Origin: Wuchereria bancrofti
Taxonomy: Eukaryota > Nematoda > Chromadorea > Rhabditida > Onchocercidae
Length of the DNA: 42,586 bases
Assembly (NCBI GenBank): GCA_005281725.1
Contig: SSBO01000012.1
Coordinates: 23,655,492-23,698,077, forward strand
Reading direction: 5' to 3'
Part shown: positions 1 through 11,118 of the stretch, one piece after another
Layout: each line of letters begins with the position of its first letter
Numbering within the stretch: the first letter of the stretch is position 1
Notes under the pieces: model-generated
Database searches by the model: none
The model's input: the letters and a program-made list of their open reading frames with translations, nothing else
What the model was told of the DNA's origin: nothing
Made by a program: the position numbers and the translations under genes

Positions 1-155
1 ATGTGATTGCTAGAATGAGCGCAGTTGGAACATGGCTCACTTCTTTGAGCAACGCGAGCAATGCACGCCACTTCAGAATAACCATAAAGATACATTGACG
101 GCGACAAGCGTTTTATTGGACGTACCACATACTGTAGCAGACATTTAAGGTTGGT
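1..155 (-). CDS. possible exon of a gene running off the left edge
   Basis: On the minus strand one frame stays open for about 50 codons from near 155 to the window edge, in a stretch clearly richer in G+C than the next kilobase. A possible splice acceptor (CTACAG) precedes the codons beginning TATGTGGTACGTCC. The frame contains several Cys residues. A shorter plus-strand frame is also open, so even the strand is uncertain. I do not recognise a family. The call rests only on composition and the open frame. Confidence 0.22.
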
Positions 156-1384
156 TTATAATTTTGTCAGAATTGTTAGAAATTTGGAAATAGGCAAAAA
201 AAAAAAAAACTATTTCTGTAGAAGTCGTACTCCGAAAAGAATGTTTCCGTAATTTTATATATCTCAATAGATGAGCTAGTTTTTGTTTCATATGTGCTAT
301 AAATTCTCTTCAAAATCTGGTATAAACGTATCACAAAAATTTTTTTTTGAGGTACGACCATTTCGGAGCAATCCTACGTGCAAAATAAAAACGCTTGAAT
401 GATGCGACTCTCATTTAAAATTTGCTTTATTACTTTCATCATTTCTCGCTTTATTTATGCCTCATCATAAAATATTTCTGATTTACTTCAACAGCAATTC
501 TTCACGTCTTCTAATACGGTTCACGTAATACGTTTACTTTAGTGATAATATTAAAAAAAGTGCATCAAATATTTCATTTGAAAAAGTTAATTTTAGAAAA
601 CGATGAATGAATTATCATCGAAATTTCTTCTATGAACGACAGACACTTTATCTGTTTTCTGCGCTAAATGCTTTTTAACTTATTAGCCATTTACGTTGTA
701 AAATGATAAGAATAGGAAATGTTTTCGATTTTGATTTCGAAAAATTTTTCGAACAAAAATCTTTCTTCCTTGAATAAGAAGTAATTCTTCTCTTTTGGTT
801 TCATATTTTTCTGTTAGGCATATCATACGAAATTTATCAATTGATAAAATGATTTGTTATATGAAACATTATTAAAATGAATACATACGGTTGAAAAAAA
901 AATAGAGAACAATTCAGGATTATGATAAGAATTCGATTTAGTCGTGTTAAAGCAATGGAAAAATTTGGTATAGATCGAATATAAACTTTTTTTGCTAAAT
1001 TAAAGGTCGCAATGTCAGCGAACATTTGCGCATCATATTTCTATTTGAATTTCTGATACTGTATGCAAATTTCTCCACTATCACATATACGGAAATATGT
1101 TGACGTAATATCTGTGATAAATTTGTAATTCAATTTTAGAAGTTTAAATTATATTTTCCATCTATGTCGCATTTAGTGAGTTCTTTTAAATTAATATAAT
1201 TATAATGCCAGCACTGATTAAATAAAACTGTAGAAGAAATTTTTTTTTTTTTGTAAGATTCTAAAATGTTACTTACTTATTTGATTGATGTTTTACTAAT
1301 GAGTATTATTCATTATGTCCGGTATTTCCTGTTAATCATAATTGATGTATTAATTCATTTAAATAGAAGCAGAAGTGGAATTGA
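156..1384. other. AT-rich intergenic DNA
   Basis: I see homopolymer runs and short chance frames only. No convincing exon, signal peptide or repeat was found. Part of it must be the 3' flank of the small minus-strand gene that ends at 1385, but I saw no AATAAA signal close to its stop. Confidence 0.5.
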
Positions 1385-1877
1385 TTAAGATGGTATCGTT
1401 GTAAAAGTAAAATTCATTCTTGATAATTCTTGAAAGAGTTCAGTACTTATGCTTGAATTTAACTCGGAAAATCGTAAAGCAAATGGATCTGATGAATTTG
1501 AAATTGATTCATTAGAAGATAACAGAAGCGTATCAGGCAAAATTGGTGCCGTTTCTATTGTAGAATTCAGTTTTTCCGTATTTGAAATCTGAAAAATGCA
1601 TTTAGTAAAAGAGTAAGAGAAAGAGAACAAAATATATGCTAAAGCAATCTTTTCATTTAATTAATCTGACTTCAGGCTTATCAAAGAAGGCGACAATACA
1701 TCATCTAAACCGGAATTTGTATATGACCGGAAAACTATCATCAGCAATTTACCAATTTACCATTAAATTAAAAAGACAGTGAAAACTTACTTTACGGCCA
1801 TAATGGGCTATGGTACTTTGAAATCCGACAAGCAGTAGCAGAATTACTGATAAAAGAGAAACTGAATTCTTTGTCAT
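1385..1877 (-). CDS. small secreted, Asn-glycosylation-rich protein, two exons
   Basis: Two exons join in phase 0: exon 1 is 1877-1791 (29 codons) and exon 2 is 1588-1385 (67 codons plus stop), giving 96 residues. The donor is GTAAGT and the acceptor TTTTTCAG. Exon 1 encodes a clear signal peptide (MTKNSVSLLSVILLLLVGFQ, then STIA-HYGRK). The remainder is Ser/Asn/Thr-rich and carries five N-X-S/T sequons in 67 residues (NST, NES, NSS, NSS, NFT) and no Cys. A TTTCAG lies 14 nt before the ATG and fits a spliced-leader acceptor. It should enter the secretory pathway and be heavily glycosylated; I do not recognise a family and assign no function. The precise signal sequence plus matched splice phases make it more than a chance frame. 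Confidence 0.68.
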
Positions 1878-1890
1878 AATTTCTTGTTAA

Positions 1891-1896
1891 CTGAAA
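1891..1896 (-). promoter_or_regulatory. candidate trans-splice (spliced-leader) acceptor
   Basis: On the minus strand TTTCAG stands 13-14 nt upstream of the ATG of the small secreted gene, in an AT-rich context with no obvious upstream exon. Nematode genes commonly receive a spliced leader at such a site. A 5'-UTR intron would look the same. Confidence 0.4.
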
Positions 1897-2560
1897 GTGA
1901 ATTTATTTATTGGTATAAATTTTTGAGAGTTAAATAATTTTTCCGTCAATATTTTACTTCCATTTCATTATTTATTTGCTTATTTCATCTTCCTAATGGC
2001 AATATTTAGTTTACTTTTTTCATAAGATAAAATATTAAGGCAATTTTCAAAAATTAGGTGATTTGGTTAGCATTAGAATCGATAAAATGTTAACTCTAAC
2101 TGAAAAATATATCACATCATATTTAATTATCAGATAGTTCGGTAGGAATTCTTTCGATAATATCATTTCATATATAATCAGGCATAAATTTAATAAAGAG
2201 AAAAAAAAATTTTTGAAAATAAACATTTGTTGGATCACTTTATTCAATAAACGGACCCTTTAAATATTAATAATTGAAACTTGTGGTTAAGTCATGCAGC
2301 ACTACCAACTGCAAAGGGAAACGATAGAATTGAAAAATTAAAAAATAGAAGCAGAAAGAATGGAAAAATAAAAAGGACAATTCAAAAAATGAATTTAGTT
2401 ATTGCATAAACTTAAAAATCGACTAAAAAAACAGAAAAAAAAACAGTTACTGATTGAAAAGTCGGACCGAATTGATTATTTGCAGCAAGCTTAAAGTTTG
2501 AATAAATTTCACCAAAAATTCAATTCTAATATAAAAACCTTAAAAGTATGAAATATGAGC

Positions 2561-2646
2561 AGCTAATTTGATATTTGAAGCACTCAAAGAGATTATTATC
2601 GTTTTTTAATCTTCAAATAATGATATGCGAATAACTGTGAATAAGT
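2561..2646 (+). repeat. diverged direct repeat, copy 1 (partner 2792-2879)
   Basis: This copy and 2792-2879 share the order CTAATTTG-TATTTGA-GCA-TTGA-GATTATT-ATCTTCAAATAATGATAT-CGAATAA-GT-ATAAGTT, with scattered substitutions. The pair are about 230 bp apart in the same orientation. They look like old duplicates of a non-coding unit. Confidence 0.7.
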
Positions 2647-2791
2647 TCATCAATTATTTAATTTTGTTTTCGAGCCAAATAATAGTAGAAGGAAAGAGAT
2701 CTGCTGCAGATGAAAATGGATTAATCAGATCAGTCAGCAGCCATTTTTGAAAAGTGAACGGAAACAGGATTAAATAATCCGGAAATACGAA

Positions 2792-2879
2792 CAACTAATT
2801 TGTTATTTGAGGCATTGAAATAGATTATTTTCATTTCGTAATCTTCAAATAATGATATTCGAATAATTGTATATAAGTT
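2792..2879 (+). repeat. diverged direct repeat, copy 2 (partner 2561-2646)
   Basis: This is the second copy of the unit described at 2561-2646, recognisable by the shared block ATCTTCAAATAATGATAT in the same orientation. Confidence 0.7.
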
Positions 2880-3470
2880 ATTCAATTTCTTTTAACTTTT
2901 TTTAAAATTAAAACAATCAATAAAGAGTTGTGTTTTGAATCTACTTTTGATTGATAAGAAAATAAAATGATATAAAATAAATATTAGCTCAGTTTCATCT
3001 AGTTAATGATCCTTGAACAATTGATAAATAACCTCGGAAGTAAGTGGAAATTTAATAAAATAAAAAGTAATTGTTTATCTGTTTTGGTTTTAAAATTAAA
3101 AGAATGCAAAATTCCACTTTTACGACCAGTTTTGTGGTTATTGAATTTAATGCTAAGTTTTCATACATTTTCTAATTCAAATTTCAATTATCACTAATAA
3201 ATTCGCGAAAACTTTGGAGTAAGTTGCTTAAACTTTAAAAAAAAAACTTTAAAAATCAACTTTCGAACAATATTTCAGTGGCGAAGTTAATAAAAATTGC
3301 AACTAATAATAGTTTTGTTTCATTTCGAATATTGAAATTAATTTTAAGTGCAAAATCATATATGGATATTTATGAAAATCCTACAATTTCCAGGGGTTTT
3401 TGTGAATTAAACCACGAAATGTCTATCAATATGCTTAATTTCATCAAATTATCGCTTGATTTAGATCAAT

Positions 3471-3571
3471 AAAATTTGTATTTTATCATTTCTTTACCAT
3501 TTTATCACTTCAAATTGAAATTTAAAGTCATTTATAATAACTTTGTGGAAAAATCTTTGCCGGGAATTGGA
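3471..3571 (+). repeat. diverged direct repeat, copy 1 (partner 4112-4210)
   Basis: This copy and 4112-4210 share TTTACCATTTTATCACTTCA followed by AATTGAAATTT-AAGTCATTTA and AATCTTTGCCG-AATTGGAA. The copies are about 640 bp apart and differ by small indels. Confidence 0.75.
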
Positions 3572-4111
3572 AGATCATGTAGATTACTAAGCAAAATCCT
3601 TCAAAATTTCAAAAATTTTTTATTATTCGACGAAAATTCAGCTTTGCCACCATTCAAGCACCTTAAATTAATCAATTTTATTATTCAAACTAATTGTAAA
3701 CTGTTTTAACCTAGTTATCGTCACCAATCAACAAAAATTCAGCACAAAAATTGAATCGATAACTTAACAAATATATATGTCATTCATTTATTTCTTTGTC
3801 GAATGTCTAATCCATTCAGAGTCATAATCAGAGATCCACCATAGTCATATCTATGAGAAGGCATATCAGTGTTCCAGCAGAATGATGATGGTTTCCCCTT
3901 TTTTGTGATTTGCAATTGCTTTATAAAGGAAATGCCTAAAAATTTCGAAATTTTTTTGTAATTTGATGGAAATTCAGTTCAATTTATCAAATTCACTGTC
4001 CAAACTAATTGAAAATGATATCACTCAGGGATTTTAGGCATTGGAAAGCTAAAATTAATATGCAAATTAATTTTTCTAGTAGAAATATGCTTCTTAAAAA
4101 TTTAATTTAAT

Positions 4112-4210
4112 AAAATTTGTATTTTATTTCTTTACCATTTTATCACTTCAAATTGAAATTTGAAGTCATTTACAATAATTTCATGGAAAATCTTTGCCGA
4201 AAATTGGAAA
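4112..4210 (+). repeat. diverged direct repeat, copy 2 (partner 3471-3571)
   Basis: This is the second copy of the unit at 3471-3571, same orientation, with a few substitutions and a 4-nt length difference near its start. Confidence 0.75.
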
Positions 4211-5350
4211 TTTTTTGAAATTATTTCACAGTATTATTATAAATTACTAAAAGTTTTAATTTTAAATGACAAAATGATGAGGAAATGATGAAGTACAAAT
4301 TTTTTTAATCTGAACCAAGGGATAAACCGATGAAATTAAGCATACTTCTAGTACAAAAAATGAATTTGCTTATTTATTTTAACGCTTTAAAATTCTACTT
4401 CTAATCATATCCTGGAAAAAGTAATTAGGTTGTCCTAATTTACTATTATAAAAGTTAGACAAGTTATTTTAATAAGAAACACAAAAATTGAACATTGAAT
4501 CAGATTTGTTTTGTTCGGAGGTTACTAATTAGCACGATGTTATCTAATAGGCAATTAATGAGTAAATGCAACAGAACCAGAATGTTCGAACAACGAAGAT
4601 CAAAGGTCAGTTTTTGTTGTTAACATTACTGTAAATATTATTGCATAAATTAGCGACGAAATGCTTTAAAACATTTTTTTCACAAAAGTTCGAAATGTTT
4701 TAATTATGAATTATGATGTTTTAATTATTTCCCATAATTTTTTTTTAATAAATTTTTTTAATAAACAACAAAAAAGCTTTAAGAAGTAATTTGAGAGCAA
4801 AATGATATGGAAAAAATTTTTTCAAATAGCAAATTTTGAACTACAACTTTTAGTTCGAAATTTAATCTTATGAAAATACTCCATTATCGGTAAAGTTGAT
4901 AAAAAGCAATCGTTTTCTGCTATACATCTGGAAAGATTGAAGTGTACATTTTATTAATTACACTTTCAATCTAAGCAACTAACTAAACATGGTACTAATT
5001 CATATCGATAGTTAGATATTTTTATTGCTTAAAAAACATGTAGCAAAATGAATATTTCAACAATCTATGTAACTTATACAAAAATAATTGATGAAATTAA
5101 ACGAAGGCAAGCAAATTGAAATTAAAATTAACAAACAGTGGGAAAAAGAAATTCTGTTCAAATTACTAAATTATATTTCATTTTGTCATTATTTCAAATC
5201 ATTCGTACATTAAAACATCTGCTTGCAGGGCCAGTTCTTAGCAGGATTAATGGAAATAAAAAAATGACTCCCGCTATTCGCTATATATTTAAAATCTATA
5301 TTTCCAATTACTATTCTCTTATCATTAGCAGCGGAAAGAAGATTTGAATT

Positions 5351-5993
5351 ATGAAATATTATCAATTATTCTTTTTTGCTCTACTCATTACAATCATTCA
5401 TTTAGCAGTTGAAGAAAAATGTATTGGATGCACCAACATTGAAATGTATAATTACTCTTATTTTTTCATTTTGCTTATTTTAAAATTGCAACAAAAATAA
5501 ATTTACTTTTACGAAAGCAAAAAAAAAGAAAAACTAGTAGTATAAACAAAAAAGAAAAAAATAGTAATGTTTTATATAGTTTATTTACTATTACATAACA
5601 AAAAAGTTTCAAAAAAGTTTGGTAAATTATTTTTTCTCCTACTAATGTTATTAAAATATTTTTCAAGTCATTTTTAAGCCATAAATATTTTGTAAATGAC
5701 AAATGTAAATAGAATGCATTTATTCAATGTATTTGAAAATTTACAAATCATAAATTCTTGATGAAATTAATTAACAATAGATAAAAGTAATTTGTTGTAG
5801 AGAGAAAAATTTTGAAATAGTTTGTGATTTGCAAATTTTGAAGAGCATTACATGATGTATTTAAAAATTATATTTCAGGTATCAAAAGCGAATAAAAACA
5901 ATGCGGTATAGACCGTTTGGTTACCCATACGCTTTTCGCATATTTGGAGCTCATAGTTTCAGTCCATTTACAGTTGGCTTAAAACTGATTTGA
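5351..5993 (+). CDS. small secreted peptide, two exons, related-looking to the KR-QF family
   Basis: Exon 1 (5351-5445) encodes a clear signal peptide (MKYYQLFFFALLITIIHLAV) followed by EEKCIGCTNIE and ends in phase 2 at a GTATAA donor. Exon 2 (5879-5993) follows a TATTTCAG acceptor and encodes YQKRIKTMRYRPFGYPYAF, then a Phe/Gly/Ser-rich tail, ending in TGA. The full product is 69 residues. The phase-2 intron, exon sizes, plus-strand orientation and early KR dibasic site match the genes at 12059 and 18851, but the QF that follows KR in most others is absent, so membership is likely rather than certain. Two Cys before the junction are unusual for the group. A TTAGCAG about 20 nt before the ATG may be the trans-splice site. 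Function is unknown; a processed secreted peptide is my inference. Confidence 0.62.
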
Positions 5994-6720
5994 TAATTTG
6001 CGACATAATCTTGATAAAGCTACGGTAACTTTAACACAGACTGATTCATGCGATCTGATAAATAAATTCGGTAATTTATTAGTCCTCACATTATTTTACA
6101 ATATTAATCCTTATCACTTGTGGACATTAAACTTATCAGCAACTGTTCATCCTTACCGACATTTTTTCTTAGCCTCGTGATAACTACCATTTAGTGCAAA
6201 ATGCAATGCAGACCTGGTGAAACAAGCCAAGCATCTTTTCTTTTAAGTCATAAAAATTTTTTCATCGTTTTATTGTTTGAAAACTTTTACATTTAAATGC
6301 TCCTTACTGTAAGTAACATTACAGTAACTTCTTACTGTAGCATAACAGTAACATCGTCTTTTAGCGATCGTAACTGGTAGCCACTTAATAGAAATCATTT
6401 CATTTTCAGGGTGGAACACTAATTTGCAAGTGAAAATTTAAATTATCAAATATAAAAACAAAAAAAGAAAATAAATACCGTTTATTAATTTTTCATTTAA
6501 CTTTGATTATTACCAACAATAAAAACAAATATTAAATCTAAACAAATAAATCAATAAAATTTTGAAGACTTTATGGTACCATCTATTTAACCATTCATTT
6601 TAATTGAATTGAATTTGAGTAAATAAATTAGTAGAAATTGATTTGAATGCATTCGCTAAGTTATTGAACAGTTTATTTTATTATATGTGGCACTTTGCAC
6701 GATGTCACAAGCTTTGATGA
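5994..6720. other. intergenic DNA, no gene seen
   Basis: A 60-codon open frame at 5998-6180 has no signal peptide, splice logic or recognisable motif and begins right after a stop, so I treat it as chance. Short repeats of TTACTGTA occur near 6300-6350. Nothing else stands out. Confidence 0.5.
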
Positions 6721-6729
6721 ACTNAAAAA

Positions 6730-6770
6730 TCAAATGATCTGCAATCACTTATATTAAATTATACTACAAA
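6730..6770 (-). pseudogene. trnC: truncated mitochondrial tRNA-Cys
   Basis: On the minus strand TTTGTAGTATAATTTAATAT is followed by AAGTGATTGCAGATCATTTGA. The second part folds as an anticodon arm, GTGAT-TGCAG-ATCAT, with anticodon GCA (Cys). It follows nad3 directly, as expected, and breaks off near the N at 6724. Confidence 0.6.
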
Positions 6771-7160
6771 CCCAAAAACACCAAACCAATTTTCCAAAAT
6801 ACCACTCCATATAAAAACTAAAAACAACGTAAAGAAAAAACAAAAAAAAAAGAAAATACACTATAAAAATCACCCTGAATCAAAATAATAACTTCCAACT
6901 CAAAAACAACAAAAATTAAAACAATAGAAAAAAAAACAACACTAAAACTATCACGAACTCCAGAAAAAACATCAAAACCACACTCATAAGAGCTCAACTT
7001 ACCAAAATCTACACTTTTATATGAAATAACCATAGAAAAAAAATACATAAAAAAAGGAACCAAAAAAGAAAAAAAAAAACAACAATAAGATTTAAAAAAA
7101 GAATAAATTCCATAAAAATAAAAAGATCATAAATATTAACCTCCATAATTTTCCTTTCGT
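6765..7160 (-). pseudogene. nad3: mitochondrial nad3 copy, frameshifted
   Basis: The minus strand encodes an NADH dehydrogenase subunit 3 product: an N-terminal membrane segment, then the diagnostic loop SSYECGFDVFSG and the segment FFSIVLIFVVFELEVIILIQ (consensus ...LFDLE...). The start (ATG GAG GTT AAT) lies near 7148. A shift in the poly-T run near 7070-7080 separates the N-terminal part from the rest, and a TAG follows RCF before the expected C-terminal segment. Together these lesions show a non-functional nuclear copy of a complex I subunit. Confidence 0.85.
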
Positions 7161-7164
7161 ACTA

Positions 7165-8345
7165 ACCTCGATAACAACAAATAATACACAAGATAAACCG
7201 CTCTGTCTCACGACGAACTAAACTAATATCAAGTTTAATTTTTATACAAGAAGAACAGTCTCAAAAAAAAAATATTCTCTTTCTTCCCACAAAAAATATA
7301 CAACATCGATGTAGCGCAGCACACTAATATAAAAAAACTATTTACATGTCCACAACCCTGTTAACTCCGAAGTAATTTTTAAAAATAAAAATAGTAAAAA
7401 AAATTTATTAAATTCCATCCCCAAGAAAATATTAATAAAAAATATAAAAATTAAATACCAAAACAAAATTTCCGAAGACTTATCTTTGTAGTATCATAAT
7501 CAATAATTTTTAATAAAAAAAATAATTCAAACAAAACATAAACAAAAAAATCGTTAAAAACTCCATTCATACTTGAAAACACTAAAAAAACAAATCACTT
7601 ACGCTACTTTGATGCCATCACGCTAAGGCTGCCATTTAAAAAAAATCATAGAGCAGAAGACAACTTTATAAAAAAACCTAAGTTTTTAATAAACATTTAA
7701 CAACAAATCTAGTTCAAAAACAAAATTAAAAACCTAAAAATACAAAATAAAAAAAATTACTAAAATAAAAATAATAAATTAATTAAAAAATTAACCAAAA
7801 AAAAATTTATTTAAACAAAACGAATAACATCTAAATAAAAAAACTATATTCAAACAATAAGAATAAAAACATAAATTATAAAAACAAAAAAAAAACAGAA
7901 ATAAAAGTACGTTATATCAATACAAAGTTATAATTATAATTAAGTTTGTAAAAACAAAAAATAACAAGACCTTGACACTTTATTTTTATTATTCATAAAT
8001 TATGATAAAAATCTTACAAAGAAAAATTAAGAACCTCAAACATATAATAAACAAAATATAATTCCTCACATCCACTCCAAAAAACACTCGATAGATATAT
8101 GCTTGAGTATGGTATCAATTAAAGTTGTATAATTTAATACGAAAAAATTAATAATAAAAAGCTTAAAAACCCTTTTATTGTAAATAAAAAAATCAAATAA
8201 TAAACTAAAAAGCTAACAGACAATAAGCTATACTGACATGTACTAAATCTTTAATAAAAAGTGAAAAAAATCTAAAAGCCCCAAATATTTTATTTTAACT
8301 AATTCAGTAAAGCTAAAGACAAAAAACCTAAAAAAAAGTTTCCAA
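7165..8345 (-). pseudogene. rrnL: mitochondrial large-subunit rRNA copy
   Basis: The minus strand contains the peptidyl-transferase-region signature GTTCGTCGTGAGACAGAGCG followed by GTTTATC (7192-7220; bacterial equivalent CGTCGTGAGACAG), and the ACATCGATGTTGTAT block further 5' (about 7295-7320). It lies directly upstream of nad3, as in nematode mitochondrial DNA. The 5' boundary is only approximate. It is embedded in a rearranged nuclear insertion, so it should not be functional. Confidence 0.8.
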
Positions 8346-8373
8346 GACTTAAAAATTAATTCAAGGCCAAAAG

Positions 8374-8590
8374 TCAAATGATCTGCAATCACCGAAAAAG
8401 AAAACAATAATAAGATTTAAAAAAAGAATAAATTCTATAAAAATAAGAAGATCATAAATATTAACCGCCATAATTTCCCTTTCGTGCTAACTCCGATAAC
8501 AACAAATAATAAAACAAGATAAACCGCTCTGTCTCACAAAATTAATATTAAGTTCAATTTTTATACAAGAATAGTCTCAAAAAGAAAAAA
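8374..8590 (-). pseudogene. second rrnL 3' end / nad3 start / trnC fragment with a large deletion
   Basis: This repeats 7063-7270 with substitutions: the rRNA motif GTGAGACAGAGCGGTTTATC is present (8518-8537) but the adjacent GTTCGTC is lost. nad3 starts (ATG GCG GTT AAT ATT TAT) and continues for about 28 codons. It then jumps straight into the tRNA-Cys anticodon arm GTGATTGCAGATCATTTGA, which is identical to 6730-6748. About 310 bp of nad3 present in the neighbouring copy is missing here. Confidence 0.8.
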
Positions 8591-8623
8591 AACAAAATCC
8601 TTAAAAAGTCANAAAAAAAAAAA

Positions 8624-8753
8624 GACCAGTAATAATCTGTGACATCAATATAATCCCTAATATACTACCAAAATTTCACACATAACCTAAAGTAAATCTA
8701 GCAGGAAGGAAAACCAAAGAATTTAAAAAACTAACTAAAATTTTGGAAAACAT
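8624..8753 (-). pseudogene. cob: N-terminal piece of mitochondrial cytochrome b
   Basis: The minus strand from the ATG at 8753 encodes MFSKILVSFLNSLVFLP and then, under the mitochondrial code (AGA Ser, TGA Trp), an ASFTLGYVWNFGSILG-type stretch and ILMSQIITG, the typical cytochrome b N-terminus. It stops after about 43 codons next to the N at 8612. The sequence just upstream (8760-8830) may be a tRNA (Gln expected), but I could not fold it. Confidence 0.78.
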
Positions 8754-8830
8754 TTTCTAATCCAAAAAAAGATATTTTAATTGAACTAAATCCAAAAAAA
8801 AAATATTATTCTAGCTGAGCCGTAATCAGA

Positions 8831-11118
8831 TATAGTAAAATCTATTTAATATTTTATAAATCACGCATCATCATTTTATTGCTTCATTTCGCTTCGCTAA
8901 CAATCTTAAATGGAAAACACAAGAAATTGGTTATTCTGCATTTCAAAATTTCATTTAAGTATTTCAAAATTTTTCCAAAAAATTCACTATCGTATAGGTA
9001 AAGTCGTAATTTTCATTTGCCAATCTACAATGATAGAAAATTTGTTTGAAATCATTGCACAAATTTGATGATAAAATTTTAGCATTGTAAACTTTGACTA
9101 TTTCAATATTTATTTAACGTGACTTGCTTCACATTTTTAAATTACTTTGAAAAGTGTGCAGAAATTGCAGCAAAGATGAAGGCGATAGTGGCGTAATTCA
9201 AAATTATTTTTATACTAATTTAAAGTCATTTAATTAGCAACAGGCCAAAATTAGCTCACATCATTGAGTGCTGATGTAATATGCATATTTTAAATTAAAT
9301 TATCAGAGCGAAATTGATACGTTTTTCACGTGGTTCCACTTCACTGATGAAGAAGTGGTAATCCGAACATGACTTCCTGCTCTAAATCTTTAAAGTTTCG
9401 GAATGCAAGTTCGCATTGCGTATCATCCGACTGCAACATCAATTTGCAATTTACTTTGCCGAAATTCATTGATAAAAAATTTTTGGAACATTTAAAAATG
9501 ATACATTAAAGAATAGACTGCAAGAACTACTGCTAATAAAGTGCAAATATCTTTAGATCAAAATTTATTCAATCATAGTAAATAAATAATAATATTTGAT
9601 TGATTCAATTTTGTGGAACTTACTGTCACATTGATAAAATTAATTAAATTTTCCACTTTCTATTCAAATATTTCATTTGATTAGAAAAGAATATGAGCTA
9701 TATTATGTTCGATAATAAAATATTTTGGCTCAACGATGTATTTGTTTTCAGTGGCGAAAATTTTGAATGGATTAAACGATTGTTTACAGTCTACCAAGTA
9801 TTTCTCTGTTCTTATGTCTGTCTGAAATATTTCCATAATGAAAAATATGATATTTAGTGAATTAATTTCAAAGATAAAATTAGTAAGAAGGAAAGATAAA
9901 AATAAAAATGAAATAATATGAAAATTTTGGACTAAAAATTTTTTTTCTTCATGCTAAAATCTGAAATGAAAGAAGAAGTCTGAGATATTTCATATTGAAT
10001 ATTTAATATTTGCTTAGCAATTCAATGTGAAATTTAATTTCAATTTAAAAATTACTTTTTTCTACAATTGCTAAATTGCCATAAAATTTCACTGTAACTC
10101 GTATTATTGTTAAACTTGAAGTTTGAGTTTAGTTTTATAGATAAACCAGAAATATTTATGTAATTATTTCATGAAAAAATAATTTTACTCTAAGATTGAC
10201 AAAATTATAGGTGAATTTGAGCAAATGTTTAATAGCGCATAAAAATAAATGATTAGAAATTTTCCAATGACCATAAGGATGTCACATTGATGTGTAATGT
10301 GTGACATAGCCCAGCTTATATGGTAGTCGAAAAAAATTATTGTTAATGACATTAGCGCCGTATCATTGCGCTGGCCCATTGCATTCATTTGATTTAAAGT
10401 ATTCAAATAATTATTTGGAGGTATACTGAAATTAAATTTTACCAAATTTTGTTCCATTTCAAATTTATGAATCAAAAAGGAAAGGAATACTACAAGACAT
10501 GCTCAAATGATTATCATTTATGCATTTATACATTTGTTTTTTTCTTTGTTTGTTTATTTATTTATTTCAATTGATGTTTTGTTTTGATTTTATACCATTT
10601 AACGCATATATTTCTATTGGCATAATTATTTGTTTGTCTTTACTTAACTTTTTTTTTTGAAATTATATGACAAATGGAATTATCTTTTGCTTGTGATTAT
10701 ATTAAAATAATTAAAATAATTAAAACAATAATATTGTATGAAATAATTATTATAAATACAAATCTGTCGGTTCTTCATCACTTTGACTTAAGTGAAACAA
10801 TTATTCAAAATTTTATCGGTTTGATTTAGATGAAACGTTTTATGAGATTTTATGAGACATTTTAGAATTTTATGAGTTATATTCGAATGTTAATTACTTC
10901 GTTAATTGGTGATAATTTAGCCAATAAAAATAAATAAAACGAAGAGATAAGATGAGTGAAAGTTATTTCCGAATGACATTTTTGATTAATTCATAGAAAT
11001 GAATAGAATTAATTTAATCTATTAAATAATGAACAAGAATACTGGAAATAGATAACGAATTAAATGTTTGATTAGCTATTGCTATCGATTAACTGAACTT
11101 TCCGGAACTGTATTTCAG
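8831..11118. other. AT-rich intergenic DNA, no gene seen
   Basis: I looked for a signal-peptide exon ending in phase 2 that could serve the exon-2 fragment at 11119, and found none. The 96-codon minus-strand frame at 10185-10475 has no motif, signal or splice support. AT-rich low-complexity tracts dominate. Confidence 0.5.

Larger units (their letters stand above)
1899..5350. other. gene-poor AT-rich DNA with old degenerate repeats
   Basis: No gene is supported here. The stretch contains at least two diverged direct-repeat pairs (2561-2646 with 2792-2879; 3471-3571 with 4112-4210) and further weaker similarity around 3600-3700 and 3940-4015. The open frames in it are short, lack signal peptides or splice logic, and differ between the repeat copies, which argues against coding. 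Confidence 0.55.
6724..8830 (-). other. nuclear insertion of mitochondrial DNA (NUMT 1), internally rearranged
   Basis: On the minus strand this block reads, in order: start of cob (8753-8624), a short rrnL 3' end plus nad3 start (about 8590-8393), the anticodon arm of a tRNA-Cys (8392-8374), a nearly full rrnL (about 8345-7165), nad3 (7160-6765), and tRNA-Cys again (about 6770-6730). Several frames read through only if TGA is Trp and AGA is Ser, the invertebrate mitochondrial code. rrnL-nad3-trnC fits the filarial order I remember. The block is A-rich on the plus strand, unlike its flanks. Single Ns at 6724 and 8612 sit near its edges or joints, so an assembly artefact is not excluded. Confidence 0.85.

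Noticed and set aside
6818..7063. Considering the nad3-like frame as a nuclear gene
   Set aside because: Neighbouring rrnL and tRNA-Cys, need for the mitochondrial code in adjacent cob, a frameshift and an internal stop show a mitochondrial insertion.
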